Positions 30,669-44,717 are shown, counted from the stretch's first letter. The stretch: 64,000 nt of DNA from Alopecurus myosuroides (GCA_028641055.1 CM054063.1:49601827-49665826); one strand, 5' to 3'. Notes: a model not told the origin generated them from the letters alone. Numbers and translations are program-made.

Positions 30669-33600
30669 CTACTGAGAAGTGAAAAGGTCCGGATACTTCT
30701 TGCGAAGATCCTCTTCGGTCTCCCATGTTGCCTCTTTATCGGAATGATGCGACCACTGCACTTTCAAGAACTTGGTGCTCTTGTTGCGAGTCTTACGCTC
30801 GGTCCCATCGAGAATACGAATAGGGTGCTCCTCATAAGATAGATCATCTTGCAGTTCAATGGAATCATGATCAACTGCACGATCTGGATCTTTGAAACAC
30901 TTCTTGAGCTGTGACACGTGAAACACATCGTGCACCTTGGCTAGTTTTTCTGGAAGTTCAAGACGATAGGCATTTTCCGCACGCCTTGAGAGAATGTTGA
31001 ACGGACCAATGTATCTCGGTGCTAGCTTTCCTTTCACACCAAAACGATGAGTGCCTCTGAGGGGAGTTACACGGAGATATGCCTTGTCACCAGGTGCATA
31101 GATCATATCCCTGTGCTTGCTGTCATAGTAGCTTTTCTGACGAGACTGAGCAATCTTGAGATTGTCACGAATGATGCGAACTTTCTCCTCGGCTTCCTTA
31201 ACAATGTCAGGGCCTAAGAGTGAACGTTCACCAGCTCCAGACCAATTGATTGGACTCCTGCATCTGCGGCCATAGAGTGCTTCAAACGGTGCCATGCCTA
31301 GGCTTGCCTGGAAGCTGTTGTTGTAGGAGAATTCAGCATATGGAAGGCAATCCTCCCATTTCATGCCAAAGGAGAGACCACATGCTCTGAGCATATCCTC
31401 GAGAATCTGATTGACTCTTTCGACTTGCCCTTGAGACTGAGGATGATAAGCTGTGCTGAACAGAAGTTTGGTGCCCAATGCTTCTTGAAAACTCTTCCAG
31501 AAATGAGAAGTGAATATACTTCCACGGTCTGAGCTTATTTCCAATGGAACACCATGAAGAGGAACAATCTTTGTTGTGTAGAGCTCTGCTAACTGGCTAG
31601 CTGATATTGTTTCTTTGACAGCAAAGAAGTGAGCTACCTTAGTGAGACGATCAATAACAACGAAGATTGCATCGTTGCCCTTCTTGGACTTTGGAAACCC
31701 AGTGACGAAGTCCATTTCAATCATGTCCCACTTCCACTCAGGGATTTTCAGCGGCTGGAGAAGACCGGCTGTTTTCTGATGAACTGCCTTAACACGTTGA
31801 CAAACGTCGCATTCAGAAACGTATTGAGCAATTTCACGTTTCATGCCAGACCACCAATACAGTGTCTTGAGATCTGGTACATCTTTGTACTTCCAGGGTG
31901 GATGGAGAGAGGAGTTTCATGAGCCTCCTTGAGAATAACATCTTTGAGACTTTGAACTTGAGGAACCGCAATGCGTCCTTCGAAGAACACGGTTCCCTTG
32001 TCATCAATTGAGAAGCACTCATACTTCACATTGCCTGCTTTGATGTTATTTGCGATCTTCTTGATCTCAGCATCACGAAGTTGCTCAGAACGAATCTTGT
32101 CCTCGAGAGTTGGACTGGCTGTCAAGTTTGCGAGATAACCTTGAGGAACAAGACCAAGGTTCAGCTTCTGGAATTCTTGATGAAGTGGAGGTTGGCTTTC
32201 CATGATCATGAGATTATTGCAATACGACTTGCGACTGAGAGCATCGGCCATAACATTAGCCTTGCCTGGAGTGTAAGAAATGGTAAGATCGAAGTCTTTG
32301 ATCTTTTCAATCCATCTCCTTTGCCTGAGGTTTAGATCTGGTTGAGTGAAGATGTATTTCAGACTCTTATGATCGGAAAAGATTTCAGTGCGATTACCCA
32401 ACAAGTATTGCCTCCATTTCTTGAGGGCAAACACAACTGCTGCAAGTTCAAGGTCATGTGTGGGATAATTTTTCTCATGTGGGTTCAACTGTCGTGAAGC
32501 ATAAGCCACAACTTGACGTTCTTGCATAAGAACTGCTCCTAGACCTTGGAGGGAAGCATCACAGAAAATCTGGAAAGGTTTGGTAGTATCTAGGCCAACC
32601 AGAACTGGTGTAGAAGTGAGTTTAGTCTTCAGGAGATTGAAACTTTCATCACACTGTGGAGACCAAACGAACTTCTTGTCCTTCTTTGTGAGATCAGTGA
32701 GAGGTTTGGCAATCTTGGAGAAGTTTTGGACGAAGCGACGACAATAGCTAGCCAAGCCAAGAAAACTTCTGACTTGCTTGACCGTCTTAGGAGGTTTCCA
32801 ATCAACAATTGCCTTAACCTTTTCTGGATCAATGGCTATGCCCTTGGCAGAGATGACATGAACAAGGTAAGCAACTTCTGGAATCCAGAACTCACATTTG
32901 GAGAACTTGGCATATAGACGATGCTCGCGAAGTTTCATGAGAGTGAGACGAAGATGTTCTCCATGCTCTTCCTCGGATTTTGAGTAGACCAGAATATCAT
33001 CAAGATACACCACAACGAACTTGTCGAGGTATTCATGGAAGACAGAATTCATGAGTCTAGAGAATGTCGCCGGTGCATTGGTGAGACCAAAGGACATGAC
33101 GGTGTATTCATATAGACCGTAGCGAGTGGTGAAAGCTGTCTTTGGAATATCTTCCTTTCTGATCTTTATCTGATGGTAACCCATTCTCAAGTCCAGCTTG
33201 GAGAATATTGAGGCTCCAGCAAGTTGATCAAACAGATCATCGATACGAGGAATTGGATATTTGTTCTTGATGGTTTTCTCGTTAGAGGACGATAGTCAAC
33301 CACGAGTCTCTTTGTTTGATCCTTCTTCGCAACGAACAGAGTTGGGCAACCCCAAGCCGAGGAGCTAGGTTGAATGTAACCTTTCTCCATGTACATATCG
33401 ATTTGCTCCTTCAACAACTTCAGTTCAGGAGGAGCTATCTTGTATGGATGCTTGGAGATTGGAGCAGTGCCTGGTTCAAGTTCGATCACGAACTCAACAG
33501 CTCTGTCAGGAGGCATTCCTGGCAATTCTTCTGGAAAGACATCGGGGAAGTCACAAACCACCGGAATAGTTTCAATAGATGGTAGAGGATTTGTATTTAG

Positions 33601-35049
33601 AGTGTAGAGTTGAGCAACTGGATTTTCAGCATGGAAGTAGACTATCTGGCCAGAAGGGTGTGTGATTTTGACAGACTTAGCAGGACAATCAATGACTGCT
33701 TTGTTGGCTACCAACCAATCCATCCCCAGAATGACATCAATATCTGAAGAGTGGAGAGCTATCAAAGATGCCTGGAATGGAAGGTTTCCAATTGTGATCT
33801 CGATGTTCTGGCTAACTTTATTGCTTTGCCAGCTAGATCCCGGTGATTTCACTAGGAGAGGGATAGACAACTGTTCGAAGTTTATTCCACTGTTGTTTGC
33901 AAAGCATTGAGAGATGAAAGAGTGTGAAGCACCAGAATCGAACAAGACTTTAGCACGAAACGAGTTCACAAGAAGTGTGCCCATTACAACCTCTGGAGAT
34001 TCTTCTGCTCCCTGGGCCTTGACATGGTTCACCTTAACGGTTCTCACGCCAAGGTCGTTGCTGTTGTAGCAACCCAACGAAGGACCACGTATTCTTGTCG
34101 GGGTCGACCTGTGGCGAGGTGGAGGTGGAAAGAGGTGACTTTGCGGACACTTATCGGAATAGTGGCCCGACTGTCCACACTTGTAGCATGTAACGGCAGA
34201 ACGAGGAGCTGTCGGACCTGGCTGAGATGGAGCACCTCCTGAAGATACCACTGGGGTGGGAGGGCGGGGAAGAATTCCTGCCGGGCTTGGCAAGGAGATG
34301 GGCGGTGTTGTAGTGGTATATGGAACCCAAACTCTCCGTTTTTGTGGAGGCATGATAGCTTTCGAGAGATTAGCCTGTTCACGAGAGTGCTTACGAGATT
34401 CCTCAACCAACTTGCGCCCATGCTCTTCATTTAGAGCGATGTTGACGAGGTCCTCAAAATTCTTGGCCTTGACGTTGGTGAGAGCATACTTGAGTTCCGG
34501 GTTGAGACCCCTACGGAACTTTGCCATCTTTCTCGCTTCCGTGGAGATTTCATCTCCGGCGTAGCGAGCCAGACGATTGAACTCTCTTTGGTATTCCAGA
34601 ACGTCCAGATTGCCTTGTGTGAAAGAATAGAATTCCTCACGCATTTTCTCCATGAGCCCATTGGGAATGTGATGGCGCACGAAGGCTTCCTTGAAATCCT
34701 CCCATGTGATAGCCACACTAGGACCTCTCATTTCTTGGAAATTCTCCCACCAAGACATAGATTGTCCACGGAGAAGGTAGGTCACGTAAGGAACACGGTC
34801 CTCGTCAGCCACATGAGCTACCATAAGAGTACGGTTCATTTCACGGAGCCAGTCATCAGCATCCAATGGCTCGGAGGAGTTATCAAACGTGCGCGGGTTG
34901 AGCTCAAGGAACTCCCGAATAGACACCCGGGTGTTGCCATTACTCCCAAGGTCTTGGTTCTGCTGCATCTGCTTTATAACTTGTGTCATCTGAGACAGCA
35001 CTTTCCCCATCTCAGGTGGCAGTGTGGGTTCTTCGTCACCACTTTCCAT
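30669..35049 (-). pseudogene. gag-pol: K1 Gag-Pol polyprotein, two frameshifts
   Basis: Three overlapping ORFs: 35049-33187, 33190-31841, 31844-30669. The start Met at 35049 ('MESGDEEPTLPPEMGKV') is preferred over 35091. In order: Gag core ('GQSMSWWENF', 'FKEAFVRHHIPNG'), knuckle CYKCGQSGHYSDKC, protease 'VLFDSGASHSFIS', RT with 'GYIQPSSSAWGCPTLF' and catalytic YLDD, RNase H ('[14 protein letters not shown]'), and integrase with HHCC finger and DDE core ('[15 protein letters not shown]', 'SDRGSIFTSHFWKSF'). A chromodomain ends the protein ('FLKVQWSHHSDKEATWETEE'). Single-base losses near 33290 (RT fingers) and near 31870 (integrase finger) break the frame. The K2 copy lacks the second break. 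Otherwise well preserved, so inactivation is recent. Confidence 0.9.
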
Positions 35050-35521
35050 CCTGAAGAGGATACCAAGATTAACACAGTAACCGGATAACAAAATCCAATG
35101 TAAGTGCTTAAAAGGATTACTTCAGACGGTAAGAAGGTAGCATGGACCAAACATATACTACCCTCAACGTTCACCATCAATGGTTTGAGTACGAAAGGAT
35201 AACTAAACATAGCTAGGAATGGATACATCAATGGACGAAAGGTTCTTGAGAGAAACATGACATTGAAGCAACATCGGGAAACTCGCGACCAAAACTCGTA
35301 AGGTACTACGGAAGAACCCAGAACACGTGAAATCCTAACTTGAAAGTTTAGATGAGAAGAGAAAAACAACGTTGCACTTCCTTACCAGAAAAGGGAGGGT
35401 AGGTGGGGAAAGAAATAAAATGGCAGAATTCCTACTCTCGCGTTTCATTTTTCCTATATAGCTACAAAATAGTTTCTAGACTCAAACTGCGACCAGTAAA
35501 AGGGGATCCTACGGGCAGACA

Positions 35522-35534
35522 GGCTCTGATACCA
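35522..35534 (-). other. K1 primer-binding site (initiator tRNA-Met)
   Basis: The minus strand TGGTATCAGAGCC lies two bases inside the 5' LTR end at 35537. Confidence 0.9.
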
Positions 35535-35536
35535 TT

Positions 35537-38500
35537 TGTCGCACCCTGGTTTCTAGGGGATACTCATCGGGCCGAACTGGATAGCAGATGCTTGGATTAT
35601 GGGGCATAACTGCTCCCACATCCCAGCTTCCTGGTAGGCCTGCGCTTATGCGCGACAACACAAGCCCTGCTATTCCATCGTCGATGTAAACTATCCACTA
35701 GAGACCATAGGCACTACTGTCGACGTACTTCATACCAATCACACATGGTACGTCAACATCGTTAAATGGAATGATACCACAACATATCTCTAAGACACAA
35801 AAGATTGAAATAAGATTGCAAATAGCCTTCACTAAGGCAGAGAATAGCAAATACACTCATACAGAGGACACATGTCCCAACATAGCATCACTACATAGCA
35901 GCGGAAGCATTCAACAGGTCTGAGTACAGACAAATCCAAATAGGCTTAAGAAGCCGGGGAAAATAAAGAAGACGAAGCCCATCCACGAAGTCTCGGATCC
36001 TGCCCGGGTCCGCTATCTACTCGTCTGCAGTCTCGTCGAACTCCACGAAGTAGCCATCCTGGTGATCATCGTAGCCGTAGTCGTCGTCTGCGTAAACCAC
36101 AGCCCCAACGGGGTCAGTACATCCAAGTACTGGCAAGCAAGACTCACACTTCATCAAAGAGTTACCCGTCAACACAAGCATTGATGCTTGGGATCAACGG
36201 AAGAGATAGGTATTATAAAAGCTGCAGCGGGCTGCTCTAACCAACTACAGAAAATACTACTAGTTCCGGCTAACAGAAGAAGATAAGATCGAGGATTGTA
36301 ACCAACTGAAAGATAACTTCAAACAAACCCATCCTGGATCTCGCCCCTTATCCGAAGAAGAATTCCGAGGATAACTCACACCGTTGTATTAAAGATGAGT
36401 CAAGTTATTGTGTGAATAACCTATTACTAGTCAAGTTATTTAGCATTGGGTGATACATGGTTGATCATTATGTTTAAGTTGTCCTGAGTACTTGTTAGCC
36501 AGTACTTTCACCAAGTAATCCATAACCGCGGAAAACACGGCTTCTCGAGAAGATTTATCCCTGCAGGGTGTGCTCCAGTACCCGTACACACTCAAGCCAC
36601 CAACTAAAACTTAGGTGGACTTGACATGACCCAAACCATCTCTACAATCCATCCTAGGAGCCACGGAGCTATAAGGTCCCGGCCAGTCCGCCTAACCTAA
36701 GCGCAAGGGTGAAAACCACACCCCCCGGCACCACAGGCCTCGCCCTATATGCATCATCATCATCACCAGTAACCAATGGGGGTACCTCCCATTATGCAAG
36801 GAGCAAATGGAACACCCGAACTAAGTGTGGCTCTTCGGACAAACTGCAGATCAAGTCTAAGTCGAGGGGGGTCCCATACTACCACCCGGATGCGGTGAGC
36901 ACGCTCATCATGGATCAGTAGACAAGACCCTTTTCCTATTAGGGTCGACACTAGCAGGCCTCAAAACCACTTAGGGCCTCCTGCCGGTGCCTTATCATCA
37001 AATTATTATTACCATTAGCAATTAACAGGATTGATTGATTAAATTCGAGCCCCCGGTACAATAATAATAGTAAAAGAAGTAACCGACAACAGACTCGAGC
37101 AAAAACAACCCTAAGCATGCTAGATGAGAACAGGCACAAGCAATGGCTGTAGGTATGGAGGTGAGGCAATATCATTGGTTCAGGGTATCATGTGATAGGT
37201 TCAGAGAACAAGCAACGATACATAGGGCTAGCAATAATAGAAAAAAGGATAGTATCGACAACAAGTGTGGAAGGGAACTCGATGATTCATGTGAGTGATA
37301 ACTTGCCTGCAAACCCAGTAGCCTGGTACTGAGCAAAAATCCTTAGAAGGGGTACCGTACGTCTCTTCGGTCTCAACGGCGTCGTCTAAAGCGAGAAGAA
37401 GCAAACACACAATCGAAAGAGACGAACAATCAATACATGGCATAGGATGCACAATCATGGGATGATGCATGTCATGTTAATAGATGCATCAAAGTAAACT
37501 ACTTGACAAGGTAACACAATTTAATTGGACCCATATGCAATGTGAATTGCATATGGATGCAAATGGTTTAGGTTGAAGCAATGATCTACATTTGATTAAC
37601 AAGTGTAAGTAGTTAAACATGATGCATGCATGAGGAAAACAGGAAAATAACAACAATAGAACCAATTGGAATAAGGTTTAACAATTTGAGGAATTTGTTT
37701 AGCAAGTTATGGAATTTTGGTTCCTTAAAGTTGTCACACAAGTATTTGTTGTTTTCGCCAAGTTAAGTTGCTCATAACAAATGACAAAGTTGATATTTGA
37801 AAAGGTTATGTTTTTCTGGTTGGAAAACATATTTTACATGTTCAAGAATAATTAAATTTGAGCAAGTTATGATTTTAGCAATTTTAATTGAATTAAACAA
37901 GGTTTAAATTATTTAGGCAATTTAAATTATTCAAATCATGAAACAAAATTTATATTTGAATTGGTGGTTCAAAATGGTATGGAAAACATATTTTATTTGT
38001 ATGATTTGGACTAATAATGAATTAGTTATGGATTCTAGCAAATTGCAATTGAATTATTTGAATTCAAATTTGAATTGCATTTTGAAAATTCAAAACAGGA
38101 AACAAAATTCATATTTGGGTAGAATACACTTTTCTGATTGGATTACATATTTTATTTGTTCAATTCTGAGTTAGAATGGCCAAGATATGGTTTTTACAAA
38201 TTGTTTGGTTCAAAAAAAAAACATCTTGTGTAAAAAGAAACAGTGCAGGACTTTTCCCACCGTGGGGAAAAGAACCCACACTGGCTGACCAGTGGGCCAG
38301 TGCCACGGTGGCGCTGACTGGTGCGGGTAGGGGCTGAGGTGGCCGCGGCAGTCGATGACGTGTGGGACCTGGGGTGGGGCGCGCAGAGGCAAAAAATTGG
38401 GGAGGCAAATGCCTCCCCTGGGATTCGATCCCGGGTGTGGTTGCGAGCGCGCAAGGTGCGCTAGCCACTTGGGCTGGAGCGATTCCTTGTGAGGTGAGCG

Positions 38501-39699
38501 CAGCGGAGGAAAGTTAAGGTGCGTTTTTTTTCCGTCAGTTAAATTTTAACTGAACTTTCTTCTCTCGTGCAGGTTGCAGATGCCAGCAACAGGGGGCGGC
38601 CGGCGATCTGTGGTTGTGTGCGGCGCTCGGGCGGACCGGCGCTGCCGTGCGGGTGGCCGGCCGTGTGCGGCTGCTGCGAGCTGGGCCGGAGAGGAGGAGG
38701 CGAACGGGGAGGAAGGGAGGCGACGAGGGCTCACCTCGATGAGCGACAGAGGGAGGCGGACGCCTGCAGTCGGTGGCGACGGGCGGCGAACAACGGATGG
38801 CGGCGGCGCTCCGACGGTTGTCGAGGGAGATGGAGGGCGCGGCGAGGTAGAGGGCGGCGGCCCCTTTCCATTCCCGGCCCTAGCGCGGCCGGGCGGGCAC
38901 CAGGGCGCCGGCGGCGAGCCGGAGAGAGGCGGCGGTGTGGGGAGCTCGGTGGATACAGAGAAAGCGAGAGAGGGCAGCGTGAGAGAGAGGAAAAGAAGGC
39001 GAGCGGCGCGAGGGAGGAAGAGAGAACTAGGGCTAGGAGGGGCTCGGCCTCGAGCTAAAAGGGAGGAGTGGGGGAGCGGATCACCGTTGCTTCTCTCTGG
39101 TGCGGACGTGTCCACCATGGATGCACCTCCGTACTGTACGGAGGTAGGAGATACAGAACGTGGGGGGTATGGGCCAAAGAGAGTTGGGCTAGCCCAATTG
39201 GGCTGTCTGCTCTCTTCCCCCCTCTTTTTTTTATTTTTTTCTGTTTATTACCTTTTTTTTTTGCAGATTTGGGAAAATAGAGAGAAAACATATAGCTCTA
39301 GGGTTAGCAAAAACTTTTGGGACAAATTTTTACTGATTTATTTTTGTAACAACCTTGAAAATTGAACTTTTGTTTTCCAATTATTTAATTGATGTTATTG
39401 TTTGGAAATTAAGTGATTTGAACAATTTTGGTATCAAAAAGAAATAATTGACTGTTAAGCCAATTTAAGTTTTTGATAAGAATTTCGGTGGAAACAATTG
39501 TTGGTTTGTTTTGTAGTTTTTATTTGACACAAAGTAACATAACAAGTATGACAATTAATTGAATTTTGTTTTGGAATTCAAATAGAAATCAAATGGAAAC
39601 AAATAGAAAACAAGTGCAAAGATGATGACATGATGCAAAGCAATTAAATAACAAGAAGAAACATCTAGGGGGGGAGATTTTCTTACTTGGGATGTTACA
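35537..39699 (-). repeat. K1 5' LTR (4163 bp)
   Basis: Same ends as the 3' LTR. Carries tRNA-like boxes at 38419-38475 and copies of the exon-like and peptide blocks (peptide stop near 36018). The block at 37633-37755 resembles the K2 LTR (45030-45180) more than the partner K1 LTR. The GC-rich ORFs at 38546-39365 are not supported as genes. Confidence 0.92.
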
Positions 39700-39704
39700 C
39701 CGAT

Positions 39705-40074
39705 CCAGCAATCTCTAGGCATAACGTCCATGCGAGATCACCGGCAGAGCCTTCCAGAACCCGACACTCCAGCCAGATCGAAGAGGACCGGCGTCAAGCA
39801 GATCTTCATTCTTGCACGAATTGGAACCCTAGGACCGCCGCCATTATTCAAGCCTCGCAACCCCGACGCCGCGAGACCCCTCCCAGCAGGAACGGCAGAA
39901 TAGGAGAAGGAAACCAGCGCGCAGGTTTAGGTCGCCGGCGTGGCCAAGCCACAGTTAGACCACCACATCACCAGCACTGGCCGGCCCCCACAGATCCAAG
40001 ATTAAAGCCCAAAGGGTCTTCGTCTTGGCAGGGGAGCCTCGAACTCGCACGCATCGAAGACCGATGGGAACCAG
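39705..40074 (-). mobile_element. Continuation of the unclassified remnant from 25902-26488
   Basis: Host sequence of K1, ending where LTR K4 begins. The + strand ORF here (39687-40079) starts in the K1 LTR and is spurious. No domain recognised. Confidence 0.35.
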
Positions 40075-42959
40075 TGTAACACCCGGGGTTTTCCCCAATT
40101 AGTTTGCTTGTTTTCTTTTTTGCATCATCATGGCATCCTTGCATTGCATCACGCATCATATGCATTGCCCTCTTGTTTTCAAAACAATTTCAAAATTCAA
40201 ACCTTTTCAAATATTTGAAATTTTCAAAACAAACACTTGCACACTTGGGCATTTTGGATGCCAAGTGCAAAGAAACCAAAATTATAATTTTTGGAGTAGT
40301 GAAACCTCCCCAAATTCAAATTCAACCCAAATTCATCTAAATTCAAACTTCCACAAAAGTTTGAATTTTTTTCAAAATAAAAAAATTGGTGCACTTGGGC
40401 ATTTTCAATTCCAAATGCAATAAAATTTTATTTCATAAATTTTGCATGTGTAAAACCCCTCCAATTTCAAATTTCTCCTTCACTTTTACAAAAAAAAAAG
40501 AATAAAAATGAGCTGCTGGAGGAGGCAGGCCCAAAGGCCCACCTACGACCCCGAGCGCCCAGCCCACTCCCCACCTTCTTCTCCGTACGAACAGGCACGA
40601 GGGAGAGCAACCTGTCCCTGTCGCTTTCCCCCTCCCCCACCATGGACCCCTCCACCCACCTGCTCCCTTTCCCCTCCTTTATCTACCCCTCTCCTCCTCC
40701 CAAACCCTAACCCTTCTCCCCTCCAACTTCCTCCATCCGCCGCCGCCATCTCTCTCCCTCCTCTGCTTTTTCTTCCTATTCTCTTAACCATGGAAGGGAG
40801 CCTCCATGGCCGGGTATTGGAGGAGCTGGCGCCGCCGTCACGGTCACCGTCGGACCACGCCGAGGCCGGGAATGGAACCAGGGAGGCGCCCTCTTCGTCC
40901 TCGTACCCTCGGCCGGTCCTGGGAGGCACCACGTTGCCGGCGCCGTCGACGATCTCCCCCCCGGCGAGCTGCTGTCGTTCTCGTGCCTCTCCGTCAGGCC
41001 GAGGACCTCCGCACGGTCGCGTCGCGCGCCACGCTCCCAAGCCCCCCCCCCCACGGTGAGCCTCCACCTCCGGGACAGCTCCTTCCTCCCCTCCCCTTGC
41101 TCTGGGTGTCGCCATCGAGCGCCCCCGTTGTAGATCGCTACTGGTTCGTCGTATTGGATCACCGTCCCGTGAATCCCCTGCCTCTGTTCTTTAGTTCGTC
41201 AGATAAACAGCGACTGTTTACACCTTATTTTCCTTCAGATCCGTAACCATTCACCAACCGCACAGCAGCCCAGTGGCTGCGCACCGATCCGCACTCCCTG
41301 GAGCCCCGAGTTCGAATCCCACCCGTGGCAAAGCCACCCCCTCTTTTCTCCATTTTCTTTTATTCTCGGAAATCCAGAAAACAGAACTAAATCTTTATTT
41401 GTAAAACCAATAACTAAATTAAAAATGCTCCAATTTAAATGATTCAAATTTCTATGGATTCAGAATCTTGTGCTCTTTCTGTTAGTAACAAGGTTGCAAC
41501 ATGTTTTTGTAATAAATTTTGCACTGAATAATTAAATACAGAAATGGCTATTAAAATTTGAAACTTTGGAAATTCATAACTTGAGTTCTGTTCACCCAAA
41601 TTGAGCAAACTTGAGCTCTCAAAATTTGTCTTAACAAACTCTACACAATGGTATTTTATTTGGTCACAATTGAATTAAATTTGAACATGTTTCCTTCTGT
41701 TTACTAAAAGGGGCAGAATAAAAATGCTTATGGAAAATTGCATAATAAATTCAATAATGATCCAAAAATTATGTTTAATAGCTCAAAATGTTCAGTGAAA
41801 CATTTTATACATGTTTTCAACCTTTTCAATACAATTTGTTTACTGTTTTTCCTAATTAAAAGTGGTGCAATAATTCAATGCTTTAATTAAACCTTTTCAA
41901 TTGCAAAATTCATAACTTGGGCAATTCAAATCCAATTCCAACATGTAAAATATGTTTTCCAACCAGAAAAATGCAAGGAATATTAATATGCCATCCATGC
42001 CTTTGTTTGCATCTTCCATATTGCATTTTACTAGGGTTATGCATGTGCACCTAAATAACAAACATGGAATGTGTTGGGGTGCTCAATTAAATTGGTCCCT
42101 ATTCCATTTAATTTGGTTTAGCTCATCTATTATTTGTTTTCCATGCTAAACAACATTTAACGTTGATGGTTAAATAAACAACTTGAACCAATAATTATTT
42201 TGTCCGGACTCCGGTTCCGATTAAATTGTCTAAATTGTATTTTGCGTTGCATCTCGCATGTCATGCATATAAAATAGGATCATGCTGGATCTTTTGCCGT
42301 AGTAGTAATTGTTGCATCCGGTGTTTGTTCTAGTTCGTTGCTTCTTTGCGGATAGGACGTTGAGATGATGTGAGCAACGACAAGTTCTTCGGATGTACCT
42401 CTACTTGCTGGAATCTCAGGCAAGTATACTCACTTCCTACCTATGGCTGCCTTTCATCACTTGTTACCGATTCTTTCCGTTGTCTTTGTGCTAGCATAGT
42501 ATTTTCGATGCTTGTGTCTCGATCCTATCATATGTTTACCTTGCAGCCATGATATAGCCTTCCTTCCACTTCCTATCAACTGTTGTTTGTTTTCCTTGTT
42601 GGCCTTCGTGTCGTAGTTGCATGCTTAGTGCTGTTTGCGCTCGAGTCTTGTTGTCCTTTTTCATATCACCTGTTTAGTTTGATAGTTGGGTTTCAATTTA
42701 ATCAACAACATGTTAATGTTTGGGGTAATAATAATTTGATGATAAGGCACCGGCAGGAGGCCCGGCGTGGTTTTGGAGCCTGCTAGTGTCTAACTTAGGA
42801 AAAGGGTCTTGTCCATTGATCCATGATGAGCGCGCTAACCGCATCCGGGAGGTAGTATGGGACCTCCCCTCGACTTAGACCTGATTTGCAGCTTGTCCGA
42901 AGAGCCACACTTAGTTCGGGTGTTCCATTTGCTCATACACATGAATGGGTGGGCCCCCC
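40075..42959 (+). repeat. K4: 5' portion of a chromovirus LTR, + orientation, broken by K2
   Basis: Starts tgtaacacccggggtttt, the LTR start type of this family, and runs + to 42959, where K2 inserted. It shares the LTR landmarks: GC-rich R region (40500-41100), tRNA-like boxes (41266-41320), a donor-like cag|gcaagt (about 42417), and the 'gataaggcaccggcaggagg' block (42742). The rest of this LTR, and whether it is solo, lies beyond the window. The ORFs at 40508-41246 are GC-rich shadows. Confidence 0.75.
41266..41320 (+). other. tRNA-like A-box/B-box pair in K4 LTR
   Basis: 'cagcccagtggctgcgca' and 'gagttcgaatccc', AGTGG-to-TCGA spacing 40 nt, at the same relative LTR position (about 1190 bp in) as in K1. 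Confidence 0.5.
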
Positions 42960-43430
42960 TGTCGCACCCGGACTTCTAGAGGATACTCGCAGTTCCGTTG
43001 AACAGTAGTTGATTGGATTACGGGGCTTACCGGCACCCGCATCTCTTACGAGTAGGCCAACACACGTATGTGTGACAACCAACCCCTACTGTTCATCGTC
43101 TACGTAAACCATCCCAAAGAAATCAGGATACTACCATTGACGTACTTCAACCATACACACATGGTACGTCAACGGCGTTTAACAAAATGATAGCACAACA
43201 GATCTCTAAGACACAAATAAATAGAAATAAGTTGCAAATAGCTCTCACTGGAGCAGAGATAGCAAATACAATCATCCAGAGGACACATTTCCCAACATAT
43301 CATCATTACATCTCAGCGGAAGCATTCAAAGGGTCTGAGTACAGACAAATCCAAATAGGCTTAAGAAGCCAGGAAAGAAAGGAAAACGGAGCCCATCCAC
43401 GTAGTCTCGGATCCTGCCCGGGTCCGCTAT

Positions 43431-43600
43431 CTACTCGTCAGCAGCCTCGTCAAACTCCACGTAGTAGCCGTCACGGGGATCTTCGTAAGCGTAGTCTGCG
43501 GAAACCACGGCCCCAAAGGGGTCAGTACAACAACGTACTAGCAAGCAAGACTCACAGTTCACCAAAGTATAACCCGTCAACACCAAGCACAGATGCCTTG
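43431..43600 (-). other. LTR-encoded conserved peptide block, K2 copy
   Basis: The frame ends 'GAVVSADYAYEDPRDGYYVE' then 'FDEAADE' and a stop. Upstream it is open as 'FLPLIPRHLCLVLTGY' and 'CESC'. The same frame is shared with K3 and, in the C-terminal part, K1. Acidic; no known domain. Confidence 0.55.
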
Positions 43601-44717
43601 GGATCAACGGAAGAAAGGGTGATACAAAAGATGCGGCAGCTGGCTGCACTAACCAACTACAGAACATGATACAACTTCCGGCTAACAGAAAGGGGATAAG
43701 ATAGCGTATCGTAACCAACTATAATTAACCACCAAACAAACCCATCCTGGATCTCGCCCCTTATCCAAAGAGGCAACCCGAGGATAACTCACACAGTTGG
43801 ATTAATCATGGATCAAGTTATTGTGGCAATAAGGCTATTATTAGTCAAGTTATCATTAGTTAGGTGTAAGTTGTGTTGAGTACTTGTTAGCCAGTACTTT
43901 CACCAAGTTAACCATAACCGCGGAAAACACGGCTTCTCGAGAAGATTTATCCCTGCAGGGGTGCACCAATTTGGCCGTACACGTAAGAATAACCCGCCAG
44001 ATGGAATGCCTCCCACCAAGCGGGGCACTCAACACAACTCAACTCTTCTTCGCATCAAGCCCAAAGAACCCCGTGCAATTGAGCGCACGGCTAATCAAGC
44101 CCCACGAAGAAAAGGGGACCCTCATAGCACTCTAAGAACGTGTCTCCCTAAATGCCGACTACAAAAGTTTCCACCCTGGCCTCGGGTTCGTACCTGCATA
44201 TGCGTGCGGCAAATGGAAAACCCGAACTAAATGAGGCGATTTGGACGAGATGCGAATCGAATCAAATTGAGGGCGGCGCCCATACACGCTTCCCACATGC
44301 GGTTAGTGTGCTCATCATGGATCAGTAGACAAGACCCTTTTCCTAATTAGGGTCAACACTAGCAGGCCTCAAAACCACGCCGGGCCTCCTGCCGGTGCCT
44401 TATCAACAAATTATTATTACCTCAAAATTAACAGGTTGTTGTTTAACATCGAGCCCCAGAACATAATAGAAATATAGTAACAGAAAGTAACGGGTAACAG
44501 ACTCGAGCAGAAACAACCCTAAGCATGCTAGTAAGACACGGGCATCAAACAATGGGGTTATAGGTGTGGAGGTGAGGCTATATCAGGGTTAAAGGGTAAC
44601 ATGTGATAGGTTCGTAACAGAAGCAACGATTCATAGGGCTAGCAGAAATAGGCAACGGAAAGTATCGATAACCAATGTTGAAAGGAACACAGTGGTTCAT
44701 GTGAGTGAATACTTGCC

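Larger units (their letters stand above)
26489..39699 (-). mobile_element. K1: complete Ty3/Gypsy chromovirus (Tekay-like), 13.2 kb, TSD CCGAT
   Basis: Direct repeat ccgat flanks it (26484-26488, 39700-39704). The LTRs are 4143 and 4163 bp; the internal region is only about 4.9 kb. Order on the minus strand: 5' LTR (right), initiator-Met primer site, gag with CCHC, protease, RT, RNase H, integrase with C-terminal chromodomain, polypurine tract, 3' LTR (left). The chromodomain and very long LTRs suit the Tekay/Del clade. Two single-base frameshifts in pol make it defective. Confidence 0.92.

Noticed and set aside
39687..40079. 130-codon + strand ORF
   Set aside because: Starts inside the K1 LTR and crosses the target duplication, so it arose by the insertion; no domain.
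40508..41246. GC-rich ORFs in K4 LTR
   Set aside because: Overlapping ORFs on both strands without conserved motifs; LTR leader sequence.
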